Translations under genes and position numbers: made by a program | Assembly: GCA_029204225.1 (NCBI GenBank) | Contig: MU832538.1 | Location: 1-64,000, forward strand | DNA: 64,000 nt | From: Diphasiastrum complanatum | Taxonomy: Eukaryota; Streptophyta; Lycopodiopsida; Lycopodiales; Lycopodiaceae | Direction: 5' to 3' | The notes under the pieces: generated by a model | The model's input: only the letters and a program-made list of their open reading frames with translations | Databases searched by the model: none | What the model was told of the DNA's origin: nothing | Shown here: positions 57,901 to 64,000 of the stretch, in pieces | Numbering within the stretch: the first letter of the stretch is position 1 | How the letters are laid out: each line of letters begins with the position of its first letter

Positions 57901-58980
57901 GTACCCTATCCTCACTTCCTCAGCCCAGCAGGACTTGTGCCAACAATAATATGGTTTCTGGGTTCTTCAAATTTCCTTGTAATCATGTAAGTTATGATTA
58001 GGGGTGTAGTTTCCTCCTGTGATTATGAGGTGGTATGAGGGAGCATGATGACCACCAAGGGGTTATTTGAGGCACGAGTAAGAAACAAGGGGGCATGAGG
58101 ACGTATGGAGGGGACGAGTTGCAACTAGAGAGGGCAATGAGGAAGAGACATCAAGCATTTAGGGATAGAGCAGAAAGTAGCAAGGGTTCTCTTTTGTTAA
58201 AACTTTGCTACAATCTATATGCCTATTGTTCGAAATGTCCCAGCTTTCTGACAGCCTTCTGATGCAACTGCAGCGAAAGGGAACTTTAAAGTAGGTTTTT
58301 TAAAGTTTGTTCATAGTATTGAGGTGAATAAAGAATGCTTTTCTTACTCTTAATTTCTTGCTAGCTAAGTTCTTTTCATTTTTTCTTTTTTTCATGCATA
58401 TGCATTTCATTTTGCAGGTGTCACATGTTGTGAGGAGTGGGGATCATATTGAATGCAAATTTGTCAAGATTTTTGTTACAGAGGCGGTGCCTGAAAATAT
58501 TCCATTGGATATTATTTACGAGGACAAGTATCTCATTGTCCTGAATAAACCTGCTCATATGGTAAGTTCTACATAGTACTAAAGTGTTGAGCGATCAGAG
58601 TACTGGCGAAGGAATATGTCCTGTGAAACGTGAGAATATTTAGCAAAAGTTCTCATGATAGGATTTTCTTTTGTGTATTGTTGTCACGATTGTGTGCTCA
58701 TAATATTTTTCAGGTTGTACACCCTGCACCTGGGCACCCTAGTGGGACTCTTGTGAACGCTCTTTTGCATCATTGTGGCCTTCCTGCAGTAAGGTATCCT
58801 TGCACCTCCCTGTCCAATACTTTGATCATGCAAGGGGAAGATAACAAACAGGATGTTGAAGAGGATTTTGACGATGACGAGTTCCCCGTGACATCAGATC
58901 GATTGTCAAATCATTCAATAAGGCCAGGGATTGTTCATAGGCTGGACAAGGGCACCAGTGGCTTATTGGTTGTTGCTAAG
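40627..58980 (+). CDS. Organellar RNA pseudouridine synthase (RluD/RluA type), exons 1-3, incomplete at 3' end
   Basis: Exon 1 40627-40956, exon 2 58418-58561, exon 3 58714-58980, all phase 0 with GT-AG introns (AAG|GTTAGC, CAG|GTGTCA, ATG|GTAAGT, CAG|GTTGTA, AAG|GTTTGA). The start is the first ATG after an in-frame TGA at 40600. Residues 1 to about 48 are Ser/Pro/Arg-rich with few acids, like a plastid or mitochondrial transit peptide. An S4-type RNA-binding domain follows (RLDLWLAREIPYISRGQVQS, RGLARVNSQPVSK) and continues across the intron (VSHVVRSGDHIECKF). The catalytic domain begins with PLDIIYEDKYLIVLNKPAHM, VVHPAPGHPSGTLVNALLHH and IRPGIVHRLDKGTSGLLVVA, whose Asp in HRLDKGTSG is the catalytic residue. 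An acidic insert sits between residues about 185 and 215. The protein should isomerise uridine in organellar rRNA. Intron 1 is about 17.5 kb and full of transposons. The remaining exons were not found to 64000. Confidence 0.9.
41011..41064. repeat. (GT)n microsatellite
   Basis: About 54 bases of GT with two early interruptions, at the start of intron 1. Confidence 0.95.
41070..41580. repeat. Imperfect direct duplication of about 330 bp in intron 1
   Basis: CCCAGTTTCAC-CATAGTT with TTTGCAAAC appears at about 41077-41127 and again at 41403-41455, and GTGCAAGAT-ATA through AGTACATTCACATT and AGTACATAT-TTATGGCAAGA at about 41291-41365 and 41484-41560. Probably a rearranged transposon remnant. 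Confidence 0.6.
41990..42666 (-). pseudogene. Ty1/copia reverse transcriptase fragment
   Basis: Minus-strand frame from 42666: after a lead-in, FQMDVYNAFLNGYLEDIFME, QPQGFIKLRMEGKVCHLQRS and LYGLKQASRSWNMTF are copia RT blocks (catalytic Asp in QMDV, LKQA-x-R-x-W). Degraded sequence continues to about 42280 (FLVSIGFTQNHGG-like after a shift), and scraps may reach 41990. The YVDD block, RNase H and LTR are absent. It lies in intron 1 of the pseudouridine synthase gene, antisense to it. Confidence 0.82.
42789..43276. repeat. Direct repeat of about 200 bp, spacing about 289 bp
   Basis: Two copies, about 42789-42985 and 43078-43276, share long identical stretches such as CAAATGGGATGCACACATAT, GACTATTGACTATCCAACTT and AGAAAGAATAAGGTACCTCC. 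They differ by a handful of substitutions. Between them lies a tRNA-like 24-mer. They probably belong to LTR sequence of the copia element that follows. Confidence 0.85.
43049..43072 (+). other. tRNA 5'-half-like sequence
   Basis: GGGCGGATAGCTCAGTGGTA followed by CAGC has the shape of a tRNA acceptor strand plus D arm, with an A-box-like TAGCTCAGTGG. No anticodon or T arm follows, so it is not a complete tRNA gene. It sits exactly between two direct repeats, suggesting capture of a tRNA end during reverse transcription. Confidence 0.5.
43256..43428 (-). repeat. 3' LTR portion and polypurine tract of the minus-strand copia element
   Basis: On the minus strand a purine tract (ATTTAAGGAGGG, 43428-43417) is followed by TGTTGGAATGTAAATGG from 43416. 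The LTR shares CTTTGACCCAAAAGGTCGAGA and TTGTGTAACCATGG with the plus-strand copia LTR at about 48790-48830, showing that both elements are of one family. Its outer end is unclear. Confidence 0.7.
43930..45180 (-). pseudogene. Copia integrase C-terminus and duplicated linker (minus-strand copy)
   Basis: Starts in the integrase tail (LRTKLDDKGVKCIFVGYSSE, SKEYRLFNMDTNKIIVSCDV, FDEKT), then a low-complexity linker with GQQGPSSENIRQQGPSSEHF. The beginning of RT is visible (CWEDAMQEEYNSLMKNHTW), but RT itself is missing. Instead the linker theme returns (SSFGHLQPILHHAQSIM, EDIGQQ) and, in another frame, RLCRTAKKCLTTKGR at about 43870 echoes RLCRTAKWIISMKGR at about 44620. So the linker was duplicated and RT and RNase H were lost before the 3' LTR. 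The frame is open for 404 codons, long for a dead element. Confidence 0.75.
45107..46082 (-). pseudogene. Copia protease and integrase core (minus-strand copy)
   Basis: Protease entry at 46082: MIDSGVTRHMTYHKEVFTKL (DSG retained), GVIPIILPNVEEKYIRNVVY. GAG-pre-integrase: LWHARFGHLNFASLKMLKRF and CEGCILGKFQRQAFP. Integrase: MVHSDVCGPMRTESIGRCKY, FVTFIDDLSRFTWIYPMKGK, LRTDRGGEYIKNTFGTYLQS and TPYTPQQNGVAERKNRTIME. All three DDE residues are visible (D in HSDVCGP, D in LRTDRGG, E in VAERKN). Frameshifts at about 45880, 45470 and 45120 break the polyprotein, and part of the integrase after MEMARYG is missing. Closely similar to the plus-strand copy at 50.8-52.0 kb. Confidence 0.88.
46079..46723 (-). 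pseudogene. Copia gag, 5'-truncated (minus-strand copy)
   Basis: Begins inside gag at TNHLTKIKDLREELLSIDEV (about 46723), then SLPNSYLPFVSSLSISLRGQ, FNELVGLLLQEEQTRINFGE, a Lys/Gly-rich basic stretch and a complete zinc knuckle CHYCKKFGHHIKEC. The N-terminal third of gag, leader and 5' LTR are replaced by unrelated sequence from 46724. It reads into the protease through a frame change at about 46080. The intact knuckle contrasts with the plus-strand copy, where the last Cys is lost. Confidence 0.85.
46724..47199. other. Unassigned transposon-like sequence
   Basis: GC-richer than its surroundings, with GGATGTTGGACTGGGCC, GGTGGATGGTAGTGCGCTAG and GAGATTGGATCCCGC. It has no ORF and may be an LTR of another element, since it replaces the copia 5' end at a sharp breakpoint. 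Confidence 0.35.
47200..47940 (-). pseudogene. Ty3/gypsy protease and RT fragment, internally deleted
   Basis: Protease region at 47936-47523: after a degraded active site, RLETWWDARVLDLVVVTQDY, SFHVLELTRTDIILGYQQLP and FERHVLYFKEGDKVV match the C-terminal half of gypsy retropepsins (D-I-I-L-G-x-x-x-L). Sequence then jumps into RT: KSPWGAHVLLKRKKDGGFHV, CADYKRL at about 47420-47470 and, after a deletion, HIRIVLxIHKKEKLYAKES and YLGHNI at about 47220-47310. The RT palm with its catalytic residues is missing. Heavily broken; antisense to the host gene. Confidence 0.75.
47960..48400 (-). pseudogene. Ty1/copia RT fragment, heavily decayed
   Basis: Minus-strand fragments in shifting frames: VKNVLLNGYFGEEVYMEKPK, then LKQAPRARYRRIDKY, SMVEKDQIVIVVVYVNQ and MKDLGTIQFFLGTQVW. 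These follow copia RT order (NAFLNG, LKQAPRAWY, the YVDD-containing block altered to YVN, and DLG-x-x-x-F-F-LG). It has lost its active site. Adjacent to a gypsy fragment and an LTR fragment, so it is part of a transposon graveyard. Confidence 0.7.
48450..48749 (-). repeat. LTR fragment related to 56.0-56.3 kb
   Basis: Shares TGATCTCTCAATCACACAAG, CAAATTCAAACTTTATTGAT, TTGTAAGCAAGTA, AGATGGTGTG and CACATGGCAAACTCCATGCA with 55999-56320. It is truncated by the copia insertion whose LTR starts at 48750. Confidence 0.8.
48750..49035 (+). repeat. 5' LTR of the plus-strand copia element
   Basis: Starts TGTTAGAAATAAATG and ends TTTCCTACA, about 286 bases, and includes a CT microsatellite (48900-48945). 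It is directly followed by the primer-binding site. Confidence 0.85.
49036..49047 (+). promoter_or_regulatory. Primer-binding site of the plus-strand copia element
   Basis: TGGTATCAGAGA directly after the LTR, one mismatch from the usual initiator-tRNA-Met site. Confidence 0.9.
49749..51083 (+). pseudogene. Copia gag and protease (plus-strand copy)
   Basis: The frame is open from 49695, but MAKESEAIGYLFSEDRLDGT at 49749 is the natural gag start. Gag: NYSLWSYMMKNLLIAKGLWD, SMVALAVKRSILSHIRSCKT, AWDTLYTTYKVKNPARVVYL, LTKIKDLREELLNIDEIIED, SLRGHQLSFDELVGLLLQEE. A basic Lys/Gly stretch leads to a zinc knuckle CHYCKRYGHFIKDF, in which the final Cys is replaced by Phe. Protease: WVIDSGATCHMTSRKEAFTK and VLYVPGIKKNLLSVSTML. 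The frame stays open for 445 codons, then shifts at about 51030-51083. Otherwise very well preserved, so insertion was recent on the scale of this window. Confidence 0.9.
51030..51985 (+). pseudogene. Copia integrase, cut after the core (plus-strand copy)
   Basis: Continues gag-protease after a frame shift: LFIMDTYERRIPSTCLVAST, LWHARFGHLNFASLKKLKTF, CEGCILGKFQREPFPIDGTI, LVHSDVCGPMRTESIGKCIY, FVTFIDDFSRFTWINPMKAK, LRTDRGGQYIKNTFGAFLRE, TPYTPQQNGVAERKNRTLME, FWAEAVIMAAYISNRYPTKA and CIFVGYSS. HHCC finger and DDE residues are all intact. The homology stops in the VGYSS block at about 51985, where the minus-strand gypsy-derived element begins. Linker, RT and RNase H are absent. Confidence 0.9.
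51986..54113 (-). pseudogene. W-rich ORF fused in frame to a gypsy integrase C-terminal region
   Basis: A single minus-strand frame runs from MVDVPVNFYGVLHG (54113) to about 51954 with only one stop, a TGA at about 52889-52887, giving some 700 codons. The first 480 or so are rich in Trp, Phe, His and Ser, with recurring W-x-x-W and WALWIPW-like words (SHSWALWIPWAFDHAG, ALRIPWHSWLMLD) and no recognised domain. The last 185 are clearly gypsy integrase C-terminal: GQSEVLNRILEDYLCHFVTP, HVEFQLGDMVYLRLRF, the GPY module (KLAPRYYGPYRILEVLSPVT) and DVFHISLLRAA. The sequence ends at a chromodomain-like start (LPAAIL). The catalytic core is replaced by the W-rich part. Keeping a frame this long by chance is unlikely, though repeats of about 50 bases in the DNA could help. 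It could be a novel protein or frame-biased repeat DNA. Confidence 0.5.
54134..54291. repeat. 79-bp tandem duplication in the leader of the W-rich element
   Basis: GATGGAAATCTGATGAAAAA through CAGCCTCTACTAAATCT occurs at 54134 and again at 54213, with three or four mismatches. Confidence 0.9.
54307..54318 (-). promoter_or_regulatory. Primer-binding site of the W-rich element
   Basis: On the minus strand TGGTATCAGAGC is an exact initiator-tRNA-Met primer site, next to the inner end of the LTR. Confidence 0.9.
54319..54790 (-). repeat. 5' LTR of the W-rich element
   Basis: Upstream of the primer site on the minus strand. It includes a TATA-like CTATAAGTAGG (about 54473) and probably starts at TGTAATGGCTGTG (54790). 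The outer boundary is estimated, because no second LTR is present. Confidence 0.6.
54960..55480 (-). pseudogene. Ty3/gypsy gag fragment, decayed
   Basis: Minus-strand pieces in shifting frames: AMVAIEPDKPKFFQNSMKLP, NLKLTKYTEAIAVRNTDAVE, LQRWEKAF, then KTMEATYHLQESAQCWWRRV. The last block resembles the A-x-x-x-L-x-x-x-A-x-x-WW segment of gypsy gag. A leucine/lysine-rich N-terminal coil (VDAMEVVLQHILNQLKAN) precedes it. It is truncated by the LTR of the W-rich element, and its own LTR probably lies at 55999-56640. Confidence 0.6.
55481..55998. other. Leader-like sequence upstream of the gypsy gag fragment
   Basis: No recognised coding content. On the minus strand TGATATTAGAGTGC (55998-55985) resembles a decayed tRNA-Met primer-binding site next to the LTR that follows. 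Confidence 0.4.
55999..56640 (-). repeat. LTR, probably 5' LTR of the gypsy gag fragment
   Basis: The first 320 bases match the LTR fragment at 48450-48749. It lies directly upstream (minus sense) of a primer-site-like motif. The outer limit at about 56640 is an estimate. Confidence 0.6.
56766..57376 (-). repeat. LTR with primer-binding site from a further element
   Basis: On the minus strand TTGTATCAGAGCC (56778-56766) is a near-perfect tRNA-Met primer site, preceded by a putative LTR from TGTCAAACC (57376) to CTCTACA (56779). The interior (56641-56765) is short, so this is a truncated element. LTR boundaries rest on TG/CA termini only. Confidence 0.55.
57377..58417 (+). other. End of intron 1 of the pseudouridine synthase gene
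   Basis: No transposon recognised. The intron closes with a T-rich tract and GCAG at 58414-58417. Confidence 0.6.
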
Positions 58981-59943
58981 GTTTGAGCTTATTTTACCAA
59001 TGTGCTATCACCATCTTTAATAAGGCAGCTTGAATCTGGTCTATTCTCTAGAAATTCAAAAGCTGAAGGTTGATGGTTTGTTTTCTTGTTTGAGGAAGCA
59101 AGGTGAAGATGGGCAAGCTTGAAGGAGGGAATCTTTGTTTTGAAAGTTTACGCTTGAAATAAGAACTTATGTACCAATTTTTTTTTTCTACACTATGCAT
59201 GTTGGGCTTGTGGGAAACTATGCCCCAACTTGGGAGATTCCAAGCGAGCCAGGAATTTTAGTTCATGCAAAATCCAAAATGAAAAATATGAAATTTTAGG
59301 AATGTACTAAGAAAAAAACTGAATAATGTTGTTATTATATTGTCCTCCGAGGCCCATGTACCGTGACAGCCATCTAAGCAACATACTCAATGTCAACATA
59401 GTAACCAAGATCCATAAAATCCATGTATCTAGGCAACTAGAAAACTCAAGTAAAACTTTCTCCTGCTTGTGACAGATTTTTCAATTATGCTTGAAGTAAG
59501 GTGTGATGGAGCTGTTTAAATTCTGAAAACAACTTCATGACTCTTGTTAGCTGGAAAAAGGATGGGGTCATTTCAATTTCCCCTCTCTTATAATAAAGAA
59601 ATCAAGTATGTGATAACAATGGGAGCGTATAAAACGTATCCGAAGCTGTAATAAAGAAACATGTAATACAAATAAAGATAAATGCGAAAATGAGAGTGTG
59701 TGTGCATAATAGATGTATCCATGTCATGAGGTCCTGTCTGTGCTGATGCTATAGAAAGATGTAATGCGATCTGCAACGTGGGGAAGCGTTGGAGTCCGCT
59801 GACGTCGTCTATGAGTATGAGAAGTGTGTCTCTGCATAGGAGGTCTAGTGATCCTGGCAACAAAGTGGTGATGAGTAGTACACTGTCTTTGATCTCTGTG
59901 AGCGTGTAAGCTGCCATCATCATCGTCATCATCATCATCATCA
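58981..59943 (+). other. Start of intron 3; no gene seen
   Basis: Non-coding. A short ATC/CAT repeat at about 59918-59947 marks the 3' end of the LINE fragment that follows on the minus strand. Confidence 0.5.
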
Positions 59944-60840
59944 TCAGGCTCTGTCTCGTGATCTCCGTCTAGAAAAGTAAGAGATAATCAATGGTTGAGG
60001 GGTAAAATGCTGAGATGCCCCGCATAGATCTCGCCGCAATATAAACATCTCTCGTATCATAAGAGCGACACACTTGGAGTCCTCATAGGCTATGAGAGAT
60101 CTTAGAGTGGTCGGCATGTCTCGAAACAAACAATGGTATCTCCCTCTGATCTCATAGTATACAGGGCATCTAAAGATAAAATGCTCCTTAGACTTGACCT
60201 CACCTAAAGACCATAACTGGCAAATCTGCTCCTCTCTAGGAATATTGTGGAACCTCCCAGTCTCAATAGCCAGCTGGTGCGAAGACACCCGGAGCTGGCC
60301 CAATGTGAATTTGAGGCAATGTGATAGGCTTGAATCCAAGTAACGTGGCAGGACTGGAATCCCTACTTCGTCTAGCTCAAGAAAGTGGGTCCAGTAGAGA
60401 TCAGGCTTAACCCCTAACCGATGACTCCAAGTCTGCTCCAGATATGCTCGATAAAGAAATCGTTTGATATACTGATGAGTGCCTGAGGGAAGCTCTGTAA
60501 TGGAGATATCAAATGACTCAAGTAGGAGGTGAGATGCCTGAGAGAACCATGATAATCTATAGCCCTGATCATGAAGATAGTGCGAGGAGGATAGTGCAAT
60601 CTGTGTGTATCTGGCAATGCTTGTACTCTCTGAACATATGTGATGAGCTGGAGAGCTGCCTCGATTTGTATAGGTGGAACTACAAACTCGACCAGGAGAA
60701 TCTCATGTGGAACAAGAGGCTTCGCTCGAATCAACAGAGCTAACATGGTGGTCTGTAATCGTGAATGACTGGCCCAGTGTGAAGAGGGGAACCTGTACAC
60801 CATGTCTCTGCCGCATATAGAGCCGTGGGTGTGACAATGG
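59944..60840 (-). pseudogene. LINE (non-LTR retrotransposon) ORF2 C-terminal fragment, copy A
   Basis: On the minus strand: LPHEILLVEF-like sequence (PLVPHEILLVEFVVPPIQIE, ALQLITYVQRVQALPDTHRL) and DFFIEHIWSRLGV at 60840-60415, then LKFTLGQLRVSSHQLAIETG, RFHNIPREEQICQLWSLGEV, SKEHFIFRCPVYYEIRGRYH and CLFRD at 60339-59990. The C-x-x-x-x-GE-V-x-x-x-x-HF-x-x-x-CP arrangement is the zinc-binding C terminus of LINE-type ORF2 proteins. RT and endonuclease are absent, as expected for 5'-truncated LINE copies. One stop and a frame change at about 60415 separate the two parts. Confidence 0.65.

Positions 60841-60843
<3 letters not shown>

Positions 60844-60911
<68 letters not shown>
60844..60911. repeat. 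(GA)33 microsatellite between two LINE copies
   Basis: About 68 bases of uninterrupted GA. Confidence 0.95.
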
Positions 60912-60914
<3 letters not shown>

Positions 60915-60949
60915 AGAAATAGAATTAGAATTATTATTATTAACGTGAG

Positions 60950-61345
60950 AAAAAAGAAGAAGCATGTGAGACTCTCTGTGTCTTCGATCTCCGAACGGGG
61001 ACTTCAAAATCCTCAACTGAAATATCTTCTCTGTCTCGCTTATGGAAGAACTGGGTAATATGAGCCTGACTGTGATCTGTATCAGAGAGCTAGGTAGATG
61101 TGAAGCTCGTAGAGTATACATCTCTCTCAATAGAAGACCTACACATCTGGGGTCTGGATACTCGAGGAAGGATCGCAACGTGAGAGGAGTATCTCTATAT
61201 AAACAATGGTATCGCCCTCTGATCTCATAATATACTAGCAACGAAAGATGAAATGAAACTCATCCTCCACCTCCTGAATAGAGCAAAACTAACATATCTT
61301 CTGCAATCTGGGGGTGTCCGTGTATCTACCTGTCTCGATAGCAAA
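60950..61345 (-). pseudogene. LINE ORF2 C-terminal fragment, copy B
   Basis: Minus strand: FAIETGRYTDTPRLQKIC, VEDEFHFIFRC (with a stop), then YYEIRGRYHCLYRDTPLTLR and SFLEYPDPRCVGLLLREMYT. It aligns with the end of copy A (AIETGRFHN, YYEIRGRYHCLFRD, LIREMF), so two LINE tails of one family lie in tandem, separated by the GA tract. The upper end abuts a gypsy integrase fragment at about 61345. Confidence 0.65.
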
Positions 61346-61990
61346 CTACATCCAAAATACGCATAAGCTCTGTCCAAAAGGTAGATGCAAACTTACTATC
61401 CCGATCAGAAAGAATAGTAAGTGGAAAACCATGTAGCCGAAAAATCTCTAATATAAAAAGGTGCGCGCACTGCTCAGTTGTAATAGTATTGCAGACTGGA
61501 GAAAAATGTGCCTGTTTCGAGAACCGATCTACTACCACCATACATGAGTCATTATCACGCCGAGTATGAGGAAGGCCAAGGATAAAGTCCATAGAAATGT
61601 TTGTCTATTGGCGATGAGGAATGGGCCAACTCTGGAGCAAGCCAGCGGGCTTAGCACGGGAATATTTATTACGGGCACAAAAGGTACACTCACGGATAAA
61701 ATGTGCTAACTCATGGATGGCCAATAAAAATGATCTTTAAGACGAGCTGAAAATCAAAATGGCCACCAATAGGAGAATCATGAGCATCAGACAACAATTG
61801 AGAACGAATGGAAAGAGAACTAGGAATACACAAAGCACCATAATGATATAAACGATCATCAACAACAGTATAAACCTAGAACTTTCGAGAGGAAGGAAGT
61901 GGACGAGATTAGTTAACAGTAATGAGTATTTGCAATTTTGATTTTGATAATCGGAAATTGGAATTCGGCTTCTTGAGAGTTGAATGTTCA
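61326..61990 (-). pseudogene. Ty3/gypsy integrase fragment
   Basis: Minus strand. Zinc-binding region in shifted frames: LYHYGALCIPSSLSIRSQLL, SDAHDSPIGGHFDF, then HELAHFIRECTFCARNKYSR and AKPAGLLQSWPIPHRQ (HHCC). Core: MDFILGLPHTRRDNDSCMVV, VDRFSKQAHFSPVCNTITTE, EIFRLHGFPLTILSDRDSKF and ASTFWTELMRIL. Both catalytic Asp positions (MDFI and SDRDSKF) are present, but the fragment stops before the Glu. The sequence type is that of plant chromoviruses. It is joined at about 61345 to LINE copy B. Confidence 0.85.
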
Positions 61991-61991
61991 T

Positions 61992-62690
61992 TGATGATTG
62001 TTTACAGGCTGGAAGAAAAAAGGGGCCTGTTTCTAGACAAGTGGCAGTGGTTCCATCAATCTATGGAGGAGGGAGGAACAATTCCATGATCGAGAGCTCA
62101 GGCAGGGATGGCATTCCTACGTCACCTCTGTCTATCTTGATCCTAGGGATCAAGATGCACTTATGGATGACCTGAATGTGTTCAGGTATGTACTTAGTAA
62201 TTACAAGCTAGTACTTAGTACTATCATGATTCAAATTTCTTCTATGTATTGAAGTCTGAGTTAGTAATAAGTATTTAGCATTTAGTAGTTACTATGACAT
62301 TTGAAGTAGGTTACTGAGTTGGTTAAGTACCAATATGTGGAATGTGAAATATTCAATAGGCCTCGATTTTGGGCATCCAGGTGCATAGCTTAGGGAAGGG
62401 CAATTGCGCCCTGTTTCATGGTGGATGAAGTATGGGAATGATGTTCCCAAGTTGCAAAGGCTTGCCATTCATGTCCTCTCACAAGAATATGTAGCAATTG
62501 CATGCGAGAGAAATTGGAGTGTGTTCTTTCTGATTCATACGAAGAGGAGGAATAGAATTTCTATTGCTCAATCTCTTAGAGTCCCTCTACCTAAGATGAG
62601 GAATCTACCATTGAGGATGAGGATGAGGGTGAGCCTCATGATGGGGAGGATGACCCTGAGGCCATGCCAATGCCTCCATGATGATAGCTT
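61992..62690 (+). pseudogene. hAT transposase C-terminal fragment with dimerisation domain
   Basis: Plus strand: EKRGLFLDKWQWFHQSMEEG, then HSYVTSVYLDPRDQDALMDD and LNVFR (to about 62179), a gap of about 190 bases that could be an intron (GTATGT at 62180, AG before 62360), then FGHPGA and RPVSWWMKYGNDVPKLQRLA, IHVLSQEYVAIACERNWSVF, FLIHTKRRNRIS. The WW-x-x-x-G-x-x-x-P-x-LQ-x-x-A and CERNWS blocks are the hallmark of the hAT dimerisation region. An acidic C terminus (EESTIEDEDEGEPHDGEDD) follows in another frame. The catalytic core is absent. Confidence 0.8.
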
Positions 62691-62929
62691 CCTAGGTGGG
62701 CAGCTAGAGGCTAGAGCACTCAGCACTCAACATAGTAGCATACTAGGCTCTAGCATAATAGTAATACATACGAGGCCTCGGGCTTGAGCCTAGAGGCTAC
62801 GCTTGAAGCTCTTATTATTTATGCTTTTACTTCAAAGTTTAAACTTTTGACTCTTGAATTGTAATTTGTGATTTGTCAGTGGTCGGCACACCACCGTATA
62901 GTTTATAGCTTTACTATTTAAGTTTTGGA
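62691..62929. other. Intron 3 sequence, nothing recognised
   Basis: Short AT-rich stretch between the hAT and LINE fragments, without coding features. Confidence 0.4.
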
Positions 62930-63130
62930 AGTTCTTGGATGTTTGAGATTGTTCTCAACCTTGCCAAAAGTACACAAATGGGAGATATTGTCTTCCTAGG
63001 GATTACCTTGGAGGCTGCCAGTCTCAATATGTAGCTGGTCCAAGGAAACCTTAAGCTACCCTAAAGTGGACCTAATTGTATGTGATAGTCTCAAGTCTAA
63101 ATAATGAGTCAAGCTCCACATCTCTCCAAA
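62930..63130 (-). pseudogene. LINE ORF2 C-terminal fragment, copy C (decayed)
   Basis: Minus-strand reading YLDLRLSHTIRSTLG, LKVSLDQLHIETGSLQGNP and EDNISHLCTFGKVE, with two stops, aligns with LDSSLSHCLKFTLGQLRVSS, HQLAIETG and CQLWSLGEV of copy A. It is the third tail of this LINE family within 4 kb. Confidence 0.5.
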
Positions 63131-64000
63131 AAACGAGTTCAATAGAAGCCTAGTTTGACCCCCTCTAATGGGCCTGACCTAATGCTTTGCACTATATGTG
63201 AAATGTTCACGTGTACCTTAAGAAGGTGAGACACGGATATGCCAAATTTGTGAAGCCTGAGAATACCAAGATAAACTGTAGAATCTCCTTCGGCATGCCA
63301 AGGTTTTCCCAGCTGCCAGGTATGTATGGCAATGGAGTTGATGCAAGAGATGGGCTACTGCTAATTTGACTAATAGTGACGTTTTGAAGATGCAAGATAG
63401 GAAATTTATTGTGTAATTATCATCTATATTGCCCTTGAATTCTTGTTCAAGTATCTAGCTCTTTTTTGGCTAAGTGTTTTGTTTTACTACCATAAATCAA
63501 AACCAGTTCAAATGATGGTCATGAGCATAGATCTGTAGCTTTGGATCAAACCTGTTGCAAACAGTGTTTCACACTTGTACCATATGGGTCGAAAATATCA
63601 ATATCAAATGCTGTTTTAGATTCATCCTGTAGTCGCTTGGAATCCTGTGTTTTAAGTCATTTGTACTTTGGCTGCTATACATCTATGATCTAATTTTTTT
63701 TGTTTTGTTCATACTTATGGAACGAAATTCGAAGGCAGATTCTTAAGAAACAGGTACCTATGGTCAGGAGTGCTCTTTTGCATGTCATACCAGTCCACAT
63801 GCATCCATTATGTACTCAGAAATGATCTGTGTTGAAATGTGAGTGACGACTTAATATTTGGCTGACTGGATCTTTTGGGTATTTAGAGCAAACAAAGGGC
63901 TATTTGCTTGCAACTTCGTATAGTGGCCAATTTATCTTTGTGGTAGGTTTGAACTATCCATGGTATTCAATTATTCAATCAATTATTTTGGCATTGTGAG
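63131..64000. other. Intron 3 sequence to window end; no further exon found
   Basis: No continuation of the pseudouridine synthase catalytic domain could be recognised, so the next exon should lie beyond the window. Confidence 0.5.

Noticed and set aside
58981-64000. Exon 4 of the pseudouridine synthase gene
   Set aside because: No continuation after LLVVAK was found by reading; the coding-like pieces here belong to LINE, gypsy and hAT elements.

Overview
This window is nuclear DNA of a land plant. It holds two host genes, a ribosomal-L1-domain protein and the 5' part of an organellar RNA pseudouridine synthase, in a mass of nested and decayed transposons. The dense Ty1/copia, Ty3/gypsy, CACTA, hAT and LINE debris, a first intron of about 17.5 kb and very long GA/CT microsatellites suggest a large, TE-rich genome such as a fern or gymnosperm. 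That placement is inference; nothing here fixes the species.

Layout. 1-2570: CT/CA microsatellites around a gutted hAT-like gene (minus) and a GC-rich palindromic patch. 4740-9665: fragments of gypsy RT, a CACTA DUF4216 domain and three copia pieces. 9666-13336: no gene seen. 13337-14233: intact intronless ribosomal L1-domain gene (minus) with telo-box motifs upstream. 14970-17510: a copia protease fragment abutting a multi-exon pseudogene that reads like a ParB-fold plus DNA-methyltransferase protein. 17837-18910: a 25-bp minisatellite. 20343-20890: copia gag with a primer-binding site.

21854-38143 is a Ty3/gypsy element (minus), bounded by a putative ATCTA target duplication, with gag, protease, RT-RNase H, integrase and a large extra ORF between integrase and the 3' LTR. 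Its protease is split by a complete LTR element (30156-35617, plus) with a GAAAT target duplication, tRNA-Met-type primer-binding site, polypurine tract and an orphan two-module protein but no pol. The gypsy element itself sits inside an older sequence ending in another LTR (38795-39316).

40627-58980 holds exons 1-3 of the pseudouridine synthase gene (plus); the rest lies beyond the window or was not found. Intron 1 (40957-58417) contains two related copia copies in opposite orientation (43.4-46.7 kb and 48.75-51.98 kb), gypsy and copia pol scraps, several LTRs, and a gypsy-derived element with a long tryptophan-rich ORF fused in frame to an integrase tail. Intron 3 (from 58981) carries LINE tails, a gypsy integrase fragment and a hAT dimerisation domain.

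The two host genes are both linked to ribosome biology (60S assembly, rRNA modification), but nothing shows co-regulation. The best candidates for something undescribed are the ParB/methyltransferase-like pseudogene, the orphan-protein LTR element, the extra 3' ORF of the gypsy element, and the W-rich ORF fused to an integrase tail. All functional calls come from reading motifs by eye; no database search was possible.
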